From Arthrobotrys musiformis (Eukaryota; Ascomycota; Orbiliomycetes; Orbiliales; Orbiliaceae): DNA of 64,000 bases. The translations under genes were made by a program, and so were the position numbers. Below the pieces are notes generated by a model that had not been told where the DNA came from, made no database searches, and saw only the letters and a program-made list of their open reading frames with translations. Shown piece by piece: positions 1 to 13,092 of this stretch. Where the stretch lies: assembly GCA_036971715.1 (NCBI GenBank), contig JAVHJL010000002.1, forward strand, positions 466,501-530,500, written 5' to 3'. Position 1 is the stretch's first letter. The number at the start of each line of letters is the position of its first letter.

Positions 1-200
1 CAATTACCTCGAGATGCATCGATGACAACGCCTATATGATAAAAAAAAATCTTTCGTATAAATTTCAACCTGCAAAACTTAAAGATCAAGACAGCGGCCT
101 TAAATACTCTTGCAACGGGAAACTGCTGTGAAAGAAGCAAGTAAATTATAAAAGATAAAATACTAGCTTTCGACTGAAGAGTAATAAAAGCGACTACAAA

Positions 201-647
201 ATGAGCACTTCAAACCCCATTATCGTTAAGGTCAACAGTGTTGCTCCCGCGGGCTTTGATAGCAGCATGGTAATATCATCCGTCGTAATACAAACGTATC
301 TCGATTTATCCTACACACAACTCCAGGAACTCAGCGGCGTGATGAAATATACCTTTGACAACTCCAAGCACTGGCACGACACCGAAAATGGAGGTATTGT
401 GTCCGAGGTTGAGATCGCCCAGGAACTAGAGTCCGTGTTGGACAAAGAGATGTCACCGGAGCTTAGTGCGAAGCTTCTGTTTACAGGTGTATCGAGGGGC
501 GCCGATGAAGTTGGGCATGCTATTTACCGTTTATATCTGTATACTGCCGATTACATACAAAGGGTTTCGGACAAGCTTCAGCCGCCAGGACCATCGGACA
601 AACAATATACATTTAAAGCTCATAAGTTCAAAAAGCTAGGTATATAG
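201..647 (+). CDS. Hypothetical protein, 148 aa
   Basis: This is a single-exon frame of 148 codons that I do not recognise. It starts at an ATG in a good context (CAAA before the ATG) and ends at TAG. The protein has no signal peptide or clear membrane segment. It has an acidic central part (about residues 60-95, with repeated EVE/ELE/DKE) and a basic C-terminus ending in KFKKLGI. Composition and codon use look protein-like rather than random, and no other frame competes over this stretch. It could also be the last exon of a longer gene, but I see no good splice acceptor at its start. Function unknown. Confidence 0.5.
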   Translation: MSTSNPIIVKVNSVAPAGFDSSMVISSVVIQTYLDLSYTQLQELSGVMKYTFDNSKHWHDTENGGIVSEVEIAQELESVLDKEMSPELSAKLLFTGVSRGADEVGHAIYRLYLYTADYIQRVSDKLQPPGPSDKQYTFKAHKFKKLGI

Positions 648-2236
648 AGCGCCTGGTCTCGAGGCTAAGGTCTATAAACAGGGATGCAAAATCTATATGT
701 TGTGTGCTGTGCACTGGGAGCGGATGCACATACATCGATCCATATTTAAGGACTAACAAGGTCCCGTTCTCAGACGTCACAAAGGACTAGCAGCCCAATT
801 CATGACATCAAATAGGAATTCGAAGTTTTCAAAGCCTTTGGCTCAAATAGTTACTCAAGCTATCCGGCTTTACATATACATGACTTGACCCCATTGTTGA
901 CAGAATCAAAATGCATTAATGATGGATGCGGAAGTTTAAAGCACAAGATGCCTGAGAGAAGTTTTTGAAGGTACCTATACACAAGACCATCTAAGCCTGA
1001 ACGCCACAAAGCATTTTGGTATCAGGGACTTGAGCTAGAAATAAAGTCTGGACTCAATTCGAAGAGCCGACGGCAGTTCGTGCGCATACTATGGTTGCAA
1101 CAGTGCGGCTGAATTGAAGAGACGGTGATTTCTCAACATGTACTCCGTACATGCAGACTTATGGCACTTTGGAAGGATTATAGCTGCTTGGCCAGTGTGA
1201 TATCCGAACTTGAGAAGATGCAAAAGCATTGAGAAATCGTGAAAAGATAGCGGGAGATAAGGTTTTTCCCAGATATCCTTTTTGGGACATAAGCAAAACC
1301 GAGAAGCTGGGATTCTGACTGCCGAAGCCCCTAGTTTCCCAGCCTTCTGGAAACGTGGGTAAACACGGGCTTGGTTCTGAGGATACATTCTCATGTGCTC
1401 AATGCAAAGAAATGGAGACACGAGCCGAACAAGTAAAATTCAAGTATTTCTTTAGTGGCCTCAGCCGCCAGCTTTAAAATTTGAAGTGGGTCCATCCAAG
1501 CATTGGTTAGTATCTCGCGGAAGCTCGGCTGTTCGCCGTTAGGTCCATGCTTCGAAAATAAATCCGGGGAGCTCAAGCTCATGCATCTTTCGCAATCGAT
1601 ATTTCTCGTGTCATTCAAGGGATTTCTCATCAATTGCGAGAGTGATATTGCATTGCAGCCACCACAGTGCAGCCAAGACGCGGGTCAAGATAACCAACTT
1701 TTGGGCTGTTGAATTGGCCCAAATGCGGTGACATTGTCAGCCCACAGCTTGCAATCACTTGGCTGTCTCGTTCTACTTGGCGGATGTGTGCATCTTAAAA
1801 TCTTGTCATAACCCCAAGAGTCTTGTCCTGCGCAAACAAAACCGAAGCACGTCCAAAAACGGACAAGTTGGTCCAATCAGAATTCAACAACCGTTTTAGA
1901 CCTCAGGATTTATGTAGTTTAGGACTGAAGTTACATAGCAGAACCAGTTCAGTCGAAATGCCAAAAGATACAGGGCCAGGTAAAAGCGAAGGCGAGTGCT
2001 AACCTGATGAGTAGAACACCACATGGTGGTGTGCTTGACCCACTTTCATGAGCACCTTCAATCGAATCTAGCATGGAACCATCAGCTGGTTCGAAGTATA
2101 AAGGACGACTGGGGAAGAAGCCCTGAGCTTGTTTCCTCCTTCTTTTTACCTCTTCAAGCCTCTTGTCGCGGCCACAGATAAAAAAAAATCGTCAGCATCA
2201 AACACGGTGCTTCGATAGGTAGCAACTGAATCGGCC
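648..2236. other. Intergenic region, no convincing gene
   Basis: Between the small unknown gene and the antiporter. Minus-strand open frames at 1089-1421 and 1391-1633 overlap each other, start weakly and show no recognisable motif, so I do not call them. The last 150 bases form the antiporter promoter and 5' leader, with a pyrimidine-rich tract (about 2134-2160). Confidence 0.4.
2097..2104 (+). promoter_or_regulatory. TATA-like element of the antiporter gene
   Basis: TATAAAGG lies 133 bases upstream of the antiporter ATG at 2237 and is followed by a pyrimidine-rich leader, a common arrangement in fungal promoters. Placement is by motif only. Confidence 0.4.
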
Positions 2237-5200
2237 ATGTCGTCAACCGTTACTTCGGCGGCCGCTGCGGCCACGACATCTGCGGCTGCAAAAGTCGCAG
2301 ATCAGACTGGTATCATCGGTGGAGCGAATCCGCAGCACTATAACAAAAACGACCCTATTGTCGTGTTTATTGTTCAAGTAAGATCTACAACTGACATCCT
2401 ATAGCTTGACGAGAAATTAAGATCTCGAGCCACGGATCGACGTCGCGTGCCGCGGCCGATGAGTAGACGATATTGACAATGTTTATCTAGGTTTTCATTA
2501 TTGTCACGCTATGTCGGCTCCTTCATCTGCCGCTATCGAAAATCCGGCAACCTCGTGTCATTGCTGAGGTCATCGGTGGCATTATTCTAGGCCCTACAGT
2601 GATGGGCCGGGTCCCGAACTTTACAACCACAATTTTCCCGCAAGATGCGATGCCAAACCTTAACCTTGTGGCGAATCTTGGCCTCGTTCTCTTCCTATTC
2701 TTAATTGGTCTAGAAGTCGATTTCCGTATTATGGTACAGAATTGGAGGATTGCTTTGGGTGTCGGCTCGATGGGAATTGCGCTGCCGTTTGGTTTAGGTT
2801 AGTGGTTCAACCCATTTTCATTTTATATACGCACGATAAAGTAAACTCTTCTTTGCTAACAAATATCAATTCCATACTATACTAGGCGCCGCCATTTCCT
2901 ATGGTCTATACAATGAATTCGGAAAAGATGCTGGCGTCAATGAGCAAGTCAACTTTGGAGTTTTCTTGCTTTTCGTCGGTGTGGCGTTTAGCATTACGGT
3001 AAGCTTTGTCTAGTTTCCCCGGGCGTCAAATTTAAATGGCCGTCCTATCGACGGGAAACACCCTAAAAGCTTAATCTCCAATTCCTGACGATTTCCTTCT
3101 TTAGGCCTTCCCCGTACTCTGTCGTATTCTCACCGAGCTAAGACTTCTGGGAACCAACGTTGGTGTAATTGTCCTGGCCGCGGGTAGCGGAGATGACGTT
3201 GTGGGCTGGATTCTTTTGGCCCTGACAGTCGCTCTTGTGAACGCTGGCACTGGCATTACAGCATTGTACGTTTTGCTAGTCGCTGTCGGATATATCTTAT
3301 TCCTCTTTTTAGCGGTTAAACCTGCGTTTCACTGGTACCTGCGCAAAACCGGCAATCTAAAGGACCCCAGTCAAGGCGCCCTTACGGTTACTCTTCTTCT
3401 ATGCCTAGCTTCAGCATGGTTCGCCAACGTCATCGGTATTCACGCAATTTTCGGCGGTTTCGTCGTTGGACTCGTAAGTGCGGCCCTCCCTCAATATGAA
3501 TTTTCTCTGTTCGAGTATGTTATAAATATTGTCTGGAATTTGAAGGGCAGAATACTAACATGGGGTGTTGCTAAAGATTTGCCCACGTGATGGCGGCTTT
3601 GCACCTGCCGTCGCAGAAAAGATTGAAGATCTGGTGACTGTATTGTTCTTACCACTGTACTTCACGTTGTCTGGTCTTAGAACGAATATCGGGCTTTTGA
3701 ATAGCGGCATTGTCTGGGCATATGTCTTCGGGGTTTTGTTTGTTGCGTTCTTCGCAAAACTTACAGGCGCCGCTTTGGCCGCTAGACTGTTCAAACTCCA
3801 ATGGCGAGAGTCTTTAGCAGTCGGCGCTCTTATGCAGTGTAAAGGGTTGGTCGAGTTGATTGTCCTCAATATCGGTTTGACCGCAGGAATTATCTCCCAG
3901 CGAGTATTCACAATCTTCGTCGTCATGGCACTGGTTACTACCTTTGCGACCACGCCCCTCGTCAGCTTCTTATATCCGGAGTGGTACCAGAAGAAGTGCC
4001 TTGCATGGAGGGCCGGGAAAATTAACTGGGATGGCACACCAACTGGCGCATCGGACGATACCGATACTCAAGAACCTAAAGTTAAGACTACTGTCAACAA
4101 GCTTACAGCTCTTCTCCGCCTTGAAAGTTTGCCAAGTTTGATGGCATTGATCCTACTCTTGAAAGGCGAAAAGGAGGCTCCTACCCCAGCTGTTCACAGG
4201 TCCAAGTCCTCCAAGACAGGAAAGGATGCCTCTGAGTCGGCTGAGAAGGATGATGAACCCGCTATCAAAGCTCGCCGTCTCTTTCCACGATTCGAAGTCC
4301 ATGGCCTTCGCCTTCGGGAGCTAGACGAACGTACTTCCGCTGTCATTCGTGTGACGGAAGACATCGAAGTTGCGAGAGATCCTGTTATCAATTTCTTCAA
4401 GGCTTTTGGCAGGATGAATAGTATGGCTTGCGTCACAAACCTTTCCGTTATTCCAGGAGAGTCATTCTCGAGCGCACTGTCTGACCGTGCCAAAGACGCT
4501 TCATCTGACCTTGTCGTTGTTCCATGGACCGAGACCGGAAACCTCAGTGATGATTACGCCTATGAAGATACTTCAGACAACCGGAACCAACGTTTTGAAT
4601 CCGGGCCCTACACCAACTTTGTCTCCTCTTTGCTTCAAGACACTGTTTCTAGCGTTGCTATCTTCATCAACCGTGGATTTGGCGGTGTTGGAGGTATAGA
4701 TGCGGGTGAGAAGCGTCCTAAGCGTCGTGGTAGTATCATCTCCGGAGCAATCTCCCGTGTCAAATCCGGCATTGAAGAACCCACCTTGCCAATTCTGGAC
4801 CTTAGCCACCACGTCTTCTTCCCTTTTATTGGAGGTGCAGATGACCGCGCAGCTCTCCGCTTCGTTCTTCAGTTGATTAACAATAATATCAACGTCACCG
4901 CCACCATCGTCCAAATCGTTCAAACCAGCGCGTCTACAGCTCAGGCCACATCTTCCAGCACTGTCCCTCAAGACGATTCCGCATTCTACCTCCAGATTGC
5001 TGCTTCCCTGCCCGACGAGATTTCTGCTCGTGTTGTATTTGAAACCCTAGAGACCGAACAACCTATCGAGACCATTGTCACTCGCGCCAAGCAGGAAGTT
5101 GGTATCGTCCCAGATGCAGGAGATCTCGTTGTCGTGGGACGAAGCCATGTTGAAAACTACGACTCTCAAATCGCTGGTGTCACAGTTGAAAACGCACCTA

Positions 5201-5316
5201 GCGTGTCAATCGATGCCCGGAAAACGGTTGGCTCCGTCGCCGCTAGTATTTTGGTTTCTCAAGTCAAGGCATCTGTTTTAGTCTACCGCTCTTCCCAATC
5301 GGGTACGAGCATTTAA
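2237..5316 (+). CDS. KHA1: K+/H+ antiporter, CPA2 family (Kha1-like)
   Basis: Predicted monovalent cation/proton exchanger of the CPA2 family, by homology with yeast Kha1 acting in endomembranes for K+ and pH homeostasis. Five exons join in frame: 2237-2377, 2491-2797, 2886-2998, 3105-3473 and 3577-5316, giving 889 aa (yeast Kha1 is 873 aa). Introns begin GTAAGA, GTTAGT, GTAAGC and GTAAGT. After an Ala/Thr-rich N-terminus come hydrophobic helices with CPA2 hallmarks: GGIILGPTVMGR, LFLFLIGLEVDFR, a GSGDDVVGW motif holding the paired aspartates of the transport core, and LYFTLSGLRTNIGLLN. A long hydrophilic C-terminal tail (about residue 440 on) is typical of fungal members and contains a stretch resembling the universal-stress fold. 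The start is the only ATG upstream of the first helix in frame. Confidence 0.92.
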
Positions 5317-8300
5317 ATATTTTGGGCCAGAAATCTCCGGCAAGGTTTTAGGGTATTTCTTCTGAATTTTCTCGAACGTTTTTAATGTTTTTTTTTGGGG
5401 GCTATATCAGGATCAGGACGTGATATGACATTCGTTGGCGCTTTTGAATTTATATTCCTTCAGGCTGTACTGCTTTTAAAGAGCTTTTAGTACCTCACAG
5501 ATGAACCAATGACACATCAGTCGGGCTTTATAAACCTCTCTGAATCTCTATGAGAATAACTCAGCCGGAGAACAATCCCCGTAATAATTTTACATGTATT
5601 TCTTCTTAGATTAGTCCGACCCCCGCTGGGCTTGGTAGCATTGTGACCCATGTTAACTTATCTCCGCGCCAAGATCCGAGTCCAACTTTTGCAGGATAGC
5701 TCCTGAGTGGTTAGGGCTGCTTCAGAGACTTGAATAAACTTGGCTACCCAAAAAATTCTCTTTTCTTAGCCAACGTTATCATAAGGGATTAGAAAAAAAG
5801 GATCACCCAGATTGGACAAGGTTCTGCGTAATATTGCATATTATATAAGTCAGCCGTGGTAGCGGGATCCGGGAAAACAGTCGGTGCTAGCTACCGATGC
5901 AATGTCAAAGGGGCCCGAGGATCCGAATCGTCCCCAAAGCCAAGGGCTTGAGCATAAGTCCGTGACGTCATGCATGGTCGATCTTATATATGTCCCGCCT
6001 TGGAGCTCGCTGCGTTATGTATCGTGACTCCTTATCTCGTAAGCCCTCGCACGCGAACCCGGGAAGCTTATGGACTTACACACTCAATTGGGAATTGTAT
6101 TATAAAATATTCACATACCCCGGATTAGCTTAAATTGACACCAGCGTAAGCCCTGGCTTGTACTACTATAGACAAGACTGCATTATAGAGGGCTTCGGGG
6201 ACAACACACATAATCCAACAAAACCCAGAGTACTTATTGCGACTCCATGGTAGATCTAGATCTGCGCTATATAATGCACATACTACAGTATGCGATATGG
6301 TAGTCCCGAAGCCGGTCAAGTATTAGGAAACGAAAGGAGAAAGAAACGGTTACGGGTTCAGGGCCACTGGTGTCCAGAAAACCTTCATTTTATCCATTTC
6401 ACTTGTCTCGTACCCAGGCCACGAGGGTACCATTTCACAGTACGTACAGCCATTTTACCTGCCTCCTTTGAAAAAATTCATCATCTGACGGCCAATCTTT
6501 ACATTAAGTTCTGCACCGCCAGTCTGAGGAAACAGAACAATACCGAGAATACGCATGGGTCATTTAGTTCGCCTCCTACTTTGCGAATTCATGATAACGG
6601 TTTTGGATAATTATCGCAAAAGTGTATCAGCGCTCCTCTTATTATCCCACTAATATGAATCAGAATGAAAGTATAAAGAGGGGCCCACAAACCTTAAGCA
6701 ACATGAGAGTGGGGCCAGTAGTAGCAGAAACGCAGGATACGAAACTGCAGAATTTTCAGATGCAACCAGACATACCTTACAGCTGAGTAGATTATATCAC
6801 TACCAATCGTAATACACTCACATGTCTCGTAGATATCTGATAAAGACGTTAGTATCGAATGTTGTAACTGTGAAAAGCTGGTTGGCGATATACACGTTAG
6901 GACTTGGGCATAACTAATTGGTCGAATCCGCAGCAACTCCGAGATCAAAGGAGAATTCGAGCTCGTATCCATTATTGTCTTATTGAACTATATTTCTACT
7001 CTAGGTCTAGTCAGCCAACCCACATGCAAAGGTAAAAGTTTTTTTCATTGGCCTGATGTCCAAGGACTACGCCAATTCCGTTCTGTCTTGGGTCTGCGAA
7101 GAAAGCCGGAGAACACCCTCATTAAAAAGGGTAGTTGTATGCGCTTTGCAAACTTCAATCGGTCACCAGGAACTCCAGTTAGGAAAGATGCTTCCAAAGC
7201 CATCCCTTTTTCGGAAACCCCACATCTATCAAATCCTGATTAGTTTGTTGAAATAAGAACTCTCCGCGGTCCGATTGTCCACAGGTCTGGCTCACTAGGT
7301 GTTTTACTCACAGGATGGGGAAATGCGTTGTGGACGATGTCTGGTTCACACAAGGAACCCCTGCCAGTCTTGACCGATCAAGCGACGGCTCGCTTGGACG
7401 CGAGCATTTTGAACCCCAGCCAGCGTCCAGAGATGGAGGGAACCGAACGATATCGTGCATTGATGTTTCAAGCTAACGTAGTATACTGGTTGTTTCTGAG
7501 TTCTGCTGGTGCTATCACCAATCGATACCTAGGTACATATCGATAGTTCATTATAATATCGTGACTGTTGAAAGTATGAGCCAAGGTACCGGAACCTGAA
7601 ACATAGAGATATGTACAACTAGACACAGCCTACGTACACCCCAAGGAACAACCAAGAGGACATCTACGATTTGGGATGAAGCAGGTGGATACCTCTCTCT
7701 CCAGGTTTCAGTCTGCGACTCTAGTTAATCACTTTAGCAAAGTTGTTGATATGATAAAGCTCTCAGTTAGTTGAATTCAATAGTGATCTGTTCACATGTT
7801 TGCATGTCCGTATGTATTATATTTCGTCTCAGTTTGTTAGCGCCAGAGACCCCACGAATCTAGGCGATTCGGCATATATTTTGTCTCGAGCCCAGACCCC
7901 ATGGCATGTACTGTACATTTCAAGAAATCAAAGATCGAAAATATCAACAGAATATTAATATCGTTAGACCAAGTCTTCGGAGTATTTCCATCGGAGCTAG
8001 CCAGCCCCGAGGAGCAAAGCCGCAGGTGGTGCATATTGTCTCCGGGTTTCAAAACACTTCGTCCAGTAGATTGGGCCCAGACCCATATATGCGTAGCCAT
8101 ATGTAGTGTCATACTGTATTCAGGCACTGGTTTATTTGGCCTCAGTTGACATATAGATTCAGTTACGTCTGCTGTCGGAGGCAGGTGCTAGTTTTTGATA
8201 TGTGGGTCCTATGCTCGCAGCGGCAGCTTGAGCTCCGCCCCCACTAGATCCCATCTGCGGTGGCTTGTTATGTCAATTTTTCCAATGATGAAACTTGCCA

Positions 8301-9085
8301 CGATATCTAAGCCTATCGATTTTAGCCAGCGATTACCGAATGCGATGATAGCGAGGAGACTAAGACCAACTTGGAGCAAGATAGCCACCGTATCTTATTC
8401 TTTTAGTCTTTTAGTTTCCTGAAGAGGTAAAGGTGTACACTCTGCTTCCCCTCATTTTTACTCCTTTGGGGTGCATTTTATAGCGTCCTCCGTCTGTGGC
8501 GGGTGAGAATGGAGACGCTAGATAGGGATCGTAACCGCGCCCGCAGGGAGCAAAAAAAACTAAAAAGAAATTCGAAAAAGCAATCCCCGTAATTTTAATT
8601 TTGCCGCATGTGAAGCTAACCATAAAGAGTTTTGACTTCTTAAGACATTAACTAGAGCTATAGATTGAGCGATCCAAGCCTAGACGCCTCCGAGACATCA
8701 AGAATCTGGTCATGGCGTTATCTACTAGCTAACCTCGAGGCTTGTGCGGCGCGAGCGCCGCTCGTCCCAAAGCTAGCAGACAGACCTGCGGCGTCATGCA
8801 TCTCCCTAGACAGGTGGGGGCTATGATCAGTGTGTCCATTGCTTGTTCAAGAGGATATATCGATATCAGAGTTAACAGTTCGTCGTCTATAAATCATGGC
8901 CTTTCCTCCCTCCGATCTACAACTCTTTTAATCATCATCAGCAGCAGCAGGATCAATCCTCTCTACAGCTCCCAGCTTAGACATTGCATTAGATCTTCTC
9001 CTGAGAATCATCCTCATAGCTTAACAGCCTCTTTCGAGCTATCGACGAATCTTATTCACTCGAATAATATATAAATATATTCAAG
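5317..9085. other. Long AT-rich spacer, possible decayed sequence
   Basis: 3.8 kb without a supportable gene. A 67-codon frame at 7056-7256 and a 72-codon frame at 7328-7546 read somewhat like protein, the second ending in a membrane-like stretch (VVYWLFLSSAGAI), and may be exon remnants of a lost gene; I could not join them. 8055-8088 resembles 25358-25391. From about 8880 on the sequence is the protease promoter and a pyrimidine-rich leader with a short CAG run near 8940. Confidence 0.4.
8888..8894 (+). promoter_or_regulatory. TATA-like element of the subtilisin gene
   Basis: TATAAAT lies 198 bases upstream of the protease ATG at 9086 and would leave a leader of roughly 150 bases, which is rich in CT and CAT runs. 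Motif-based only. Confidence 0.3.
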
Positions 9086-10511
9086 ATGTTGAACCTTATT
9101 CCAACTCTTCTCACTGTTGCGAGCATCGCCTCCAGCGCTCTCGCAGTTCCAGTTATCAAGGTCGCCAACTCAGATGTCGCTTCAGCGATTCCCAATCAAT
9201 ATATCGTCGTCTTTAAGGATGGAGTCACAGACGCTGCCACGGACGCCCACACCAACCGCATCAGCTCGTTCCACTCAAAGATTGCGGCGAGAGATCCTAA
9301 ATCGGGAAGGAAGGGCAAGAAGACCCGTGGCCTCCACAAGAAAATCAAGGTCTCTGGAAAGTCGAGCTTCAAAGGTTATACCGGAGAGTTTGACAAGGAA
9401 ACACTTTCGGAGATCCTCAACTCCCCAGAAGTTAGCTACGTCGAGCAGGATGCCGTTGTAAAAGTCAACCTCGTTGATGTTCCTGATGTTCCAGAGGATA
9501 CCGAGAGCCTTGAGAAACGTGTGTACCGATCCTCGGCTACATGGGGTCTTGACCGAATCTCCCACGGCAAATTCAAGGCACCATATCGGTACTACTATAA
9601 TGATGCCTGGTCCGGTCAGGGAGCTACAGTTTATGTCATCGACACCGGGATCATGAGAGAACACAGCGTAAGTATTTCAATAGGCTCTAATCAATATTAC
9701 AAGATATTTCAGTCCACTAACACACCTACTCTAGCAATTCGCCGACATGTATACCGGAAAGACCAGAGTTACATGGGGGACCAACACTATCGATAACGAC
9801 AATACCGACGGAGCTGGGCACGGAACCCACTGCGCCGGTACCATTGGCGGTTTGACCTATGGTGTCGCCAGAAAAGTCAGCCTCGTTGCTGTCAAGGTTC
9901 TCGATAAGAACGGCTCTGGAACTTGGTCCAGCGTTATCGAGGGAATTAATTGGGTTGCTAAGAACGCTACTTCTGGTGTCTCTGTCGCAAGCATGTCTCT
10001 CGGCGGTGGATTTTCCGCCGCCGTTAATCAAGCTATCAACGCCCTTCACAGCGCTGGTGTCGCCGTCATCGTCGCCGCTGGCAATGAAAATGACGATGCC
10101 TCCAAGTACTCTCCATCTTCCGCAGAAAAGGCTATCACCGTTGGTGCCATTGACGAAGATGGAAAGGTAGCTGATTTCTCCAACTACGGAAGCACAGTCG
10201 ATATCCTCGCCCCTGGTGTCAACGTCCTCAGCTCTGTTATTAGCTCTACCGTCGCCACTGATTACTACTCTGGTACCTCCATGGCTACTCCTCACGTTGC
10301 TGGCATTGCCGCATACTTTATCGCCAAGTCTCTCGCTGAAACCGGTAAGGGTATTACACCCACCGATATGAAGACAACTCTCCTCAACAACGCCTGGCCC
10401 GCCACTGACGCCGAACTCGGCAAGTACCGCCGCGGTGCCGCATCCAAGATTGCTGGGAACGACTACTGCAACGGTTCTTATAAGGGTTGTGATGTTAACA
10501 TGCTTGATTAA
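9086..10511 (+). CDS. Secreted subtilisin-like serine protease (S8, proteinase K type)
   Basis: Extracellular endopeptidase made as a pre-pro-protein. Two exons, 9086-9667 and 9735-10511, join in phase 0 to give 452 aa. A signal peptide (residues 1-20, ending ALA) precedes an I9 inhibitor pro-domain (about 38-126, IVVFKDGV to VEQDAVV). A dibasic LEKR site at 142-145 fits Kex2 maturation. The catalytic triad is visible: Asp186 in VIDTGI, His223 in GHGTHCAG and Ser376 in GTSMATPHVAG, with the oxyanion Asn in AAGNEND. The pro-domain carries an unusually basic insert (about 70-91) rich in Lys/Arg. The sequence just after the Asp motif (MREHSQF) is an uncommon variant. A long antisense frame across exon 2 reflects codon bias and is not a gene. 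Confidence 0.95.
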
Positions 10512-11817
10512 GTAACCAGCCAGGCTGAGGATACACCCGTCTCGCGACATCGGAATATCGCGAACGATTTAACCATGAGTTTTCAAGTTAGTGATCGAAG
10601 AATCGGTTTTCTTTTCTTTTTTTTTTTTTTCGCTGGAGTTTCCTGGGGCATTTTCCCTTCTTTGATAGCGAAGAGGACTCATACTTGTTTATGTTTAACC
10701 GATACCCTCATTTACCATATGGATTTAATATAGTTAAAATCCATCACTAAAGGCCAAGTCAAAGGCCCAGCGATAGATAGATCGCTGCAGAGATCTTTAT
10801 CTCTAAAATATTTGTATTTTTAATCTTTTGCGCACACGTGGGAAGGCTGGGGGGTTGCAAAGTTAGTCATCTGAATTCGGGTTTCGACATGGTTATGGGG
10901 TTTTGTCTTTACGATTTCCTACTAGCTATGTACTACGACATAATGAAATTTAAACGTCTTTAACAGAGCTCAATTGTCTTCTGGATAGTCCTCGATAGTG
11001 ATAAATGGCCCCTACCTTTAATTCGCGAGACTGCCCTAGCCTTTTCTCCCCGCTCATAGTCCTGTACTAATCATAACCATATCCTCGTGTGTTGTGCAAA
11101 CCAGGCTTGGTGTTGAAACCAGTCGACCCTTCTTGTGTTGTGTTGCAGTGCCGAAACCAGTTGGTGCCATTGGGCCAAAAGCGTGTTAAGTGTGTTATTT
11201 TTTAAGACAATACAATGCAACGGAACTGGCCGAGAACCACGAATTTGGCACTGTGATTCGGGTTCCAAAGCGCACTTCTCAGGCAAGAAGCGTCGAAACA
11301 AAAAAAAAAAAAAACTAAATCCTACTTCCAAGGACACCAAACCGCAATTTATTTGTCATCAATGACTCCCCCGCAGAATTTGGGCTCACGGTGAACCGAG
11401 ATCTAGCCGAGATCTCGATAGACTGCGAGTTAACACCCTTGCAGGCCCATGCGATTTAGGATCCCAACTCGTAAAACAAGCAAGGATAACGGGCCGTCTA
11501 TAAGTACGGTCGCCTAAAATGAAATACAGCGATTACTAATGGTATCGGGGGTGTACGTAGCAATTGTACACGTAAACATCCATACGTACACTTTTATCAT
11601 AATGAATCACTAGCTTGAGAGGGAGGCGCGGTATACATATAGCTCAGTGCCATTGCATTGTGCTCCCGCCTCTCGTCCAACTACTTCAACATTGCGTCAC
11701 CCCGATTGACATTCTTGCCGGAAGTACGTACAGATAGCCACCAGTACAGCGCCTCAACCTCGCAATCTGAGAAGAAGAATTCGCGTGTCGTCGACCCATC
11801 TATCTATCAGAGCAAAA
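10512..11817. other. Intergenic region
   Basis: Begins with the protease 3' end, including a T-run near 10617-10631, and ends with the aldo-keto reductase promoter. Short frames on both strands at 11071-11365 overlap each other across an A-run and have no recognisable motif. I see no gene here. Confidence 0.45.
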
Positions 11818-12991
11818 ATGACTTCCAAACCCTCCGACCTTCCTAGAATGAAGTACCGCTACCTCGGTCGTAGTGGGCTTCAAGTGTCTGCCATATCCCT
11901 CGGAGGTTGGCTAACGTACGGCGGATATGCCGAAAATGAAAAAACATTCGCCTGTATGAAGGCCGCATACGACTGCGGTATCAACTTTTTTGATTGCGCC
12001 GAAGGCTATGCGGGCGGTGAAAGCGAAAGGGTAATGGGAGAGGCGATTAAGAAATTCGGCTGGAAGAGAAATGATTTGGTCATATCGACCAAGATTTATT
12101 GGGGAGAAGCTAATGGAGAAATGCCAGTCAATAATGCGGGGCTGAGCAGAAAACATATCATTGAGGGTGTTGACCTGAGCTTGAAGAGGTTGCAGCTGGA
12201 TTACGGTATTTGGTTACTTTATTCCGTAACTAGGAGGATGAGAATACATGGCTGATTCACAGGTTATTAGTTGATCTTATCTATGCCCATCGACCGGACA
12301 GGAACACTCCAATCGAGGAGACCGTCCGTGCTTTCAACCATGTCATTAACACTGGGAAAGCATTCTATTGGGGTACAAGCGAGTGGAACGCCGATGAAAT
12401 TGCTGGCGCCCACCGCGTCGCCGAAAAGCTAGGGCTCATTGGGCCCGTTATGGAGCAATCAGAGTACAGTCTCGTCAAAAGGGGTCGCGTGGAAGGAGAC
12501 TACGCTCTATTGTACGAACACTATGGCCTTGGATTAACTACGTTCAGTCCATTGGCTGGAGGCGTCTTAACGGGAAAATATTTGGATGGTATTCCTGAAG
12601 GCTCAAGGATTGGGACAAGTGACGACCCTTATATCCAATACCTCAAGTCTGGTGTGGGGGCTGAGGAATGGCAAGAAAAAATGAACAAAGTTAGGAAGTT
12701 GAAGGTAAGTAGTAGGTGTTTAATATATTGCTAGAGGGCTGTGCTGAGTATATATCATCCAAATAGGAAATCGCAGACAAGCTTGGTTGCAATTTGGCAC
12801 AGCTAGCTCTCGCCTGGGTCCTCAAGAACGACCATGTCAGTTCCGCTATCACCGGGGCCTCTCGCCCAGAGCAAATCTACGACAGCGTCAAGGCTTTATC
12901 CATTGTGCCGAAGCTTAGCGATTCGCTTCTTGGTGAGATTGATGAGATTTGGCAAAATCGCCCCCCTGTTCTAGAAAGAGTATTTTATTGA
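11818..12991 (+). CDS. Aldo-keto reductase, Kv channel beta-subunit type
   Basis: NADPH-dependent aldo-keto reductase of the AKR6-like (voltage-gated K+ channel beta subunit) branch, probably a cytosolic carbonyl reductase; the true substrate is unknown. Exons 11818-12205, 12271-12704 and 12767-12991 give 348 aa, the usual family length. Introns of 65 and 62 nt begin GTATTT and GTAAGT. The catalytic tetrad is present: Asp59 and Tyr64 in NFFDCAEGYAGGESE, Lys92 in VISTKIYWGE and His136 in LIYAHRPD. Later hallmarks are MEQSEYSL, TTFSPLAGGVLTGKY and the cofactor-binding ITGASRPEQI. I chose the ATG at 11818 because it sits in an AAAAATG context; a non-ATG frame extends 11 codons further upstream. 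Confidence 0.93.
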
Positions 12992-13092
12992 GGGACGGGC
13001 TCTTTTGCGGCTTTGTCCGAGGCTCTAAGTGCAAGGATGCTTGTATACACGCATAGCGAAACAAGAGAATATTCAAATACTAGCTCTCAACA

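Noticed and set aside
1089..1633. Two overlapping minus-strand frames (110 and 80 codons)
   Set aside because: No motif, weak starts, and no splice path joining them.
9726..10550. 274-codon minus-strand open frame opposite the subtilisin gene
   Set aside because: It mirrors a strongly codon-biased gene with clear catalytic motifs, has no recognisable motif itself, and would overlap it completely.
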